From: CAIYRG01 sp036273455 | Lineage (GTDB): Bacteria > Pseudomonadota > Alphaproteobacteria > Micropepsales > Micropepsaceae | Assembly (NCBI GenBank): GCA_036273455.1 | Contig: DASUHP010000172.1 | Span: forward strand, 1-16,848 | Direction of reading: 5' to 3' | DNA length: 16,848 nt | Shown here: positions 13,908 to 16,848 of the stretch, one piece after another | Layout: each line of letters opens with the position of its first letter | Position numbering within the stretch: the first letter of the stretch is position 1 | Notes under the pieces: generated by a model | The model's database searches: none | Told to the model about the DNA's origin: nothing | Seen by the model: only the letters and a program-made list of their open reading frames with translations | Program-made: the position numbers and the translations under genes

Positions 13908-14862
13908 ACGTGAAGCAGAGCTGAACCGCGCGCGGTTGGCAGCTTCACTTGAGGAATTGCGCAATGTCACCCCCGGCAGGGTGATGGATGAGATCTTGGG
14001 CTATGCCAAAAGCGGCAGCGCCGATCTCCTGCGTGGAATTGGTAACCAGGTTGTCCAGCATCCGCTGCCGGCAACCCTGATCGGCGCCGGCTTGGCATGG
14101 ATGATCATGTCGAGCGGTTCGTCGGGACGGGGCACTGCCTATGATACCAACACCCGGACCACGTCCAGTGGCAGCTGGTTCTCCGGAACGGCTTCATCGG
14201 CGGCGGAATCCGCCGGTGATCGTGCAAGCTCGGCAATGCACGGGCTGAAGGATACCGCGCAGAACGCGATATCCGGTATCGGCGACAGCATCGATAGCGC
14301 CACCGGGGCGGTTAAAGATCGCGCCCAGTCCGCCGTGTCCACTCTGAGCGATACCGCCTCGGGCATCGGAGATTCGCTATCGAGTGCGTACGGCACAGTC
14401 AGCGAATCCGTCGTGTCCGCCGCGAGCACCTGCGTCGACGCCGCGAACAGCATCATTCCGTCGCAGGACGAACTGGTGCAGACCGGCCAGCGCATCTGGG
14501 ACTTCTGCAAAGACCAGCCGCTGGTGGTCGCCGGCCTTGGGCTCGCCATTGGCGCGGCCATCGGTTCATCCATTCCCACGACTGAGGCCGAGCGGCGGCT
14601 GATGGGCGAAACCGCCGATCAGTTGAAACAGAAGGCTCAGGATCTCGTCACTGATCCGCTGAAGAGCGCCAATCACATGGCGAAATCCGTTGGCGAGCAG
14701 ATCATTGACGAAGCCGCGAAAATCGCGAAACAGGAAGTGGCCAACATGGTCGAAGGTTGGGGTAATAGCCGCGATAGCGGACTGCAGTCGGACCAGCCTT
14801 CTGGTGGTGAACCCGGGTCGAACAGCTTTTCGTCCGGCCAGGGCCAGCGCCCCTTTCATTGA
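13885..14862 (+). CDS. DUF3618-domain membrane protein with helical, LEA-like repeats
   Basis: A 325-residue protein. Residues 5-40 form the DUF3618 domain (EREAELNRARLAASLEELRN), a short helix followed by a Pro turn. A membrane helix sits at about 60-76 (HPLPATLIGAGLAWMIM). Residues 105-190 are an Ala/Ser/Asp-rich amphipathic array (KDTAQNAISGIGDSIDSATG, VKDRAQSAVSTLSDTASGIG), similar to stress-protective LEA-type repeats. A second glycine-zipper membrane segment lies at about 210-230 (KDQPLVVAGLGLAIGAAIG), followed by PTTEAERRLMGE and another charged helix. The 'KDQP' turn before a glycine-zipper helix also occurs in the first gene of this operon. A role in envelope shape or stress tolerance is inferred. 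A strong terminator follows 18 bases after the stop. Confidence 0.85.
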   Translation: MASTEQLEREAELNRARLAASLEELRNVTPGRVMDEILGYAKSGSADLLRGIGNQVVQHPLPATLIGAGLAWMIMSSGSSGRGTAYDTNTRTTSSGSWFSGTASSAAESAGDRASSAMHGLKDTAQNAISGIGDSIDSATGAVKDRAQSAVSTLSDTASGIGDSLSSAYGTVSESVVSAASTCVDAANSIIPSQDELVQTGQRIWDFCKDQPLVVAGLGLAIGAAIGSSIPTTEAERRLMGETADQLKQKAQDLVTDPLKSANHMAKSVGEQIIDEAAKIAKQEVANMVEGWGNSRDSGLQSDQPSGGEPGSNSFSSGQGQRPFH

Positions 14863-14876
14863 TCGACAGTAAATGG

Positions 14877-14911
14877 AAAACCCCGGCCGTTCGCGGCCGG
14901 GGTTTTTGTTT
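14877..14911. terminator. Strong bidirectional intrinsic terminator
   Basis: A perfect 9-bp GC stem (CCCCGGCCG at 14881-14889, CGGCCGGGG at 14894-14902) closes a TTCG tetraloop and is followed by TTTTTGTTT. The AAAA at 14877-14880 can extend the stem and gives a T-run on the other strand. It lies between the convergent DUF3618 operon and the secreted-protein gene, so it can stop transcripts from both sides. Confidence 0.95.
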
Positions 14912-14965
14912 GTGCCGAAAATTACGGCGGCAGCGATTTGCCCAAGTAGGACAGACCGGACGCCC

Positions 14966-15862
14966 TCAGAAGTCCGGGGTTTCAGCCCGGGGAGCTGGAG
15001 CGTCGCGGTTATCGAAATACTCGCGAGGATTTTCCGCGCAGGCGATCTCCGCCCAATCGCTGCCCATCGGCCGGTAGGTGATCAGGCCGGTCATGGGCGT
15101 GGTGAATATCGCCGGGTCTTCGACCGTAACTTCAATCTGCAAACCCGGCTTCGACAGATCGGAATCGAAGTTTCCCCGCGGATTTGAGGTTCCGCGCGGG
15201 AAATATCTTGCATCCTGTTGCTGCAGGGCGTCACGCGCTGCCGTCCCGCTGATCAGGCGGTAACGCTCAATGACGTGCAGTTTGTCGGTGAACGGTGTGC
15301 CGTAAAAATCAATCACCGAAAGCGGCCCCACCTTCTGGCCGATGGTGTCAACCACCAGCGAATTGCCTTCGTAGCGGCCAATCGAATCGCCATGCCACGA
15401 AGGCACGACATGCGCCGGATGCGGCACATTCATCTTCACATGCCGGGCCTGGTGGTCGGACAAGGTAATCAGCACCACCTCGTTCTTCGACTGGACGATC
15501 CGCAATCCCAACTGGACGAGCAGGGTAAACGGTGTCGGCTCGACGCGGCACTGGTTATGGGGATCGAGCGCAAGGCCCTCCTTCGCGAGCGCCACGCGGT
15601 TTCGCAGTGCTGCGGCGGCACGCGGGGTGAGGATCGGGTTGCTGTCATCGGCAATCAGCGGGTCGTCGATCAACGTCCCGTCGGGGCGCGGGAATTTCGC
15701 CTGCACCGGCGCCGGCGAACCGGGCTTGGGTTCGAAAAAGAAAAAGTCGCGGGCCCAGTCTCCGGAGAGGGCGGGTACCGGTGCTGCCGGGTCGGCGACG
15801 GCAGGCATGAACGCGGCGACCGCGGCCAATACGCCGAGCGAGAGACCCAGGAACAACCTCAT
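14966..15862 (-). CDS. Uncharacterised secreted protein (GRYEGNSLVVDT-motif family)
   Basis: A 298-residue protein with a clear Sec signal peptide (residues 1-23, MRLFLGLSLGVLAAVAAFMPAVA, cut before Asp24). The core carries the segment GDSIGRYEGNSLVVDTIG and then TPFTDKLHVIERYRLI. I know this 'GxSxGxWEGDTLVVDTxG ... LHVxERxR' pattern from a large family of uncharacterised exported proteins in alphaproteobacteria and acidobacteria. It is probably a beta-rich fold, with no recognisable catalytic residues. Cysteines occur in CRVEPTPF and near the C-terminus in EIACAENP. The ATG at 15862 shares one base with the stop of the upstream molybdopterin subunit gene (TGATG), so the two are translationally coupled and probably act in the same process. 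Confidence 0.82.
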   Translation of the reverse strand: MRLFLGLSLGVLAAVAAFMPAVADPAAPVPALSGDWARDFFFFEPKPGSPAPVQAKFPRPDGTLIDDPLIADDSNPILTPRAAAALRNRVALAKEGLALDPHNQCRVEPTPFTLLVQLGLRIVQSKNEVVLITLSDHQARHVKMNVPHPAHVVPSWHGDSIGRYEGNSLVVDTIGQKVGPLSVIDFYGTPFTDKLHVIERYRLISGTAARDALQQQDARYFPRGTSNPRGNFDSDLSKPGLQIEVTVEDPAIFTTPMTGLITYRPMGSDWAEIACAENPREYFDNRDAPAPRAETPDF

Positions 15863-16848
15863 CAGGCAGCCTTGCCGGACAAAGCTGAAAGGACACGCTC
15901 CGGTGTCAGCGGAAGCTGGCGGATGCGCACCCCAATCGCGTCGAACACCGCATTTGCGACGCCGGGCCACACACTTTCGCTCGCCGGTTCGCCGACGCGC
16001 ATCGGCGGCAAATCGGGCCGGTCCAGGAGCAGAATGTCGATTTCTTCCGGTATCTCGCTGAACGTTATGATCGGATAAGAAGACCAATCGAGACTGGTGA
16101 CACGCGAGCGGTCGAATTTCACTTCTTCCTTCAGTGCACGGCTGATGCTCTGAATGACGCCGCCTTCGATCTGGTTGCGAACCGCGCCAGGATTGACCAC
16201 GAGACCGCAATCCTGGGCAATGGTCACACGCTGTACACGGACGGTTCCGGTCCTGCGATTCACCGCAACTTCGTAGATGCCGGCGACATTGGTGTCAGTA
16301 TCGCTGCCCAGCATCGCAACTCCACGGCCATAGGCGATGTCACCGGAAGCCTGGGCCGCTCCCGAGGGACGGGATTGCCATTTGGCCTTCTCTGCCGCAG
16401 CGTTGAGGACTGCGAGTCCGCGCGGGCGCGGCGAGTGTTTGAGCCTGAACGCAATTGGGTCTTCACCCGCAGCCGCGGCCAATTCGTCCATGAAGCATTC
16501 ATCGACGAAGATATTGTCAGGCGAACCAACGCCTCGCATCGAACCGACCCGGATGCGCAGTGGGCCTTCGCGATGCGATGCCGGACCCAGATACGCGAAC
16601 ACCACGCGCTTATTCGGTAGGTCCTCATACACCGGATCGAAGTTCCCCGCCGCCCCGCTGAATCCCTCTTCCAGCCCCGGTTTGGTCCAGCCGGCCAATT
16701 GCGCGGTGACCAGACTACCTGGTTCGCCGCCATGTTTCGGCTCGTGATATTCGGGGCGCGAATAGCCGGAGAATCCAAATGTGCGTGCATCCCAGGCAAC
16801 GATTTTGCCATTGCCGTCGAGACCACCGCGGCATTCGCTGATGCGGGC
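15862..16848 (-). CDS. Xanthine dehydrogenase-family molybdopterin-binding subunit, C-terminal part (5' end outside window)
   Basis: The frame is open to the window edge, giving 328 residues of the C-terminal molybdopterin (MocoBD) domain. Recognisable blocks are VGSMRGVGSPDNIFVDECFMDELA, the YGRGVAM strand, NRRTGTVRVQRVTIAQDCG, NPGAVRNQIEGGVIQSIS, and the catalytic block RVGEPASESVWPGVANAVFDA. Glu in VGEP corresponds to the active-site glutamate of molybdenum hydroxylases. The block wording is closest in my recollection to the isoquinoline 1-oxidoreductase beta-subunit (IorB) type, whose partner is a small [2Fe-2S] subunit; that partner would lie outside the window. The substrate cannot be told from this part. 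A TTG at 16698 could be read as a start, but upstream codons such as LDGNGKIVAWDAR continue the domain, so the gene begins beyond the edge. Confidence 0.92.
   Translation of the reverse strand, partial: ARISECRGGLDGNGKIVAWDARTFGFSGYSRPEYHEPKHGGEPGSLVTAQLAGWTKPGLEEGFSGAAGNFDPVYEDLPNKRVVFAYLGPASHREGPLRIRVGSMRGVGSPDNIFVDECFMDELAAAAGEDPIAFRLKHSPRPRGLAVLNAAAEKAKWQSRPSGAAQASGDIAYGRGVAMLGSDTDTNVAGIYEVAVNRRTGTVRVQRVTIAQDCGLVVNPGAVRNQIEGGVIQSISRALKEEVKFDRSRVTSLDWSSYPIITFSEIPEEIDILLLDRPDLPPMRVGEPASESVWPGVANAVFDAIGVRIRQLPLTPERVLSALSGKAA

Noticed and set aside
15218..16078. 286-codon plus-strand open frame
   Set aside because: It lies antisense across the secreted protein and molybdopterin subunit genes, both of which have strong family motifs; it has none.
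1..16848. CRISPR arrays, insertion sequences, tRNA or rRNA genes
   Set aside because: No regularly spaced direct repeats, transposase-like proteins, or tRNA-like T-loop/anticodon patterns were noticed in the short intergenic gaps. This was by eye only.

Overview
The window looks like a stretch of alphaproteobacterial chromosome, most like the Hyphomicrobiales (Rhizobiales) or a close relative. The evidence is GC-rich coding DNA (roughly 60% by eye), the SDHAF4/DUF1674 - htpX - rsmB neighbourhood, a HIG1-type 'twin transmembrane' protein, a thioredoxin-reductase-like ferredoxin-NADP reductase beside an adrenodoxin-type ferredoxin, and a DUF3618 / holin-like envelope gene set. I cannot name a genus. 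I see no tRNA, rRNA, CRISPR array or insertion sequence, and no gene-free stretch longer than about 150 bases.

Layout. (1) 2-430 (+): C-terminal end of a PaeR7I/XhoI-family type II restriction endonuclease, cut by the window edge; it looks like the end of an accessory restriction-modification locus. (2) 466-2854 (-): frnE/DsbA-like oxidoreductase, leuC and a small HIG1 membrane protein. (3) 3006-3605 (+): exported PCuAC-like protein with a degraded metal site; 3608-3805 (-): SDHAF4-type succinate dehydrogenase assembly factor. (4) 3885-6426 (+): htpX, rsmB (TTG start, 4-base overlap) and a small winged-helix-like hypothetical protein. (5) 6523-7897 (+): ferredoxin reductase and [2Fe-2S] ferredoxin, with a candidate sigma-70 promoter ahead of them. 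(6) 8038-8595 (+): HNH nuclease. (7) 8672-12127 (+): a tight four-gene operon of Asp-box beta-propeller, MoaD/ThiS-like ubiquitin-fold protein ending in Gly-Gly, class III CoA-transferase, and a crotonase-fold protein lacking both usual catalytic glutamates. (8) 12191-12739 (+): secreted hypothetical protein. (9) 12871-14862 (+): three overlapping genes for membrane-anchored, helical, stress-type envelope proteins, ending in a strong bidirectional hairpin terminator. (10) 14966-16848 (-): an uncharacterised secreted protein, and upstream of it the C-terminal part of a xanthine dehydrogenase-family molybdopterin subunit running off the right edge.

Most of the window is ordinary housekeeping (leucine synthesis, 16S rRNA methylation, membrane protein quality control, electron transfer). 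The parts most likely to hold something undescribed are the propeller / MoaD-like / CoA-transferase / crotonase operon (8672-12127), the PCuAC-like protein without its copper ligands, and the coupling of a secreted protein to a molybdenum hydroxylase.
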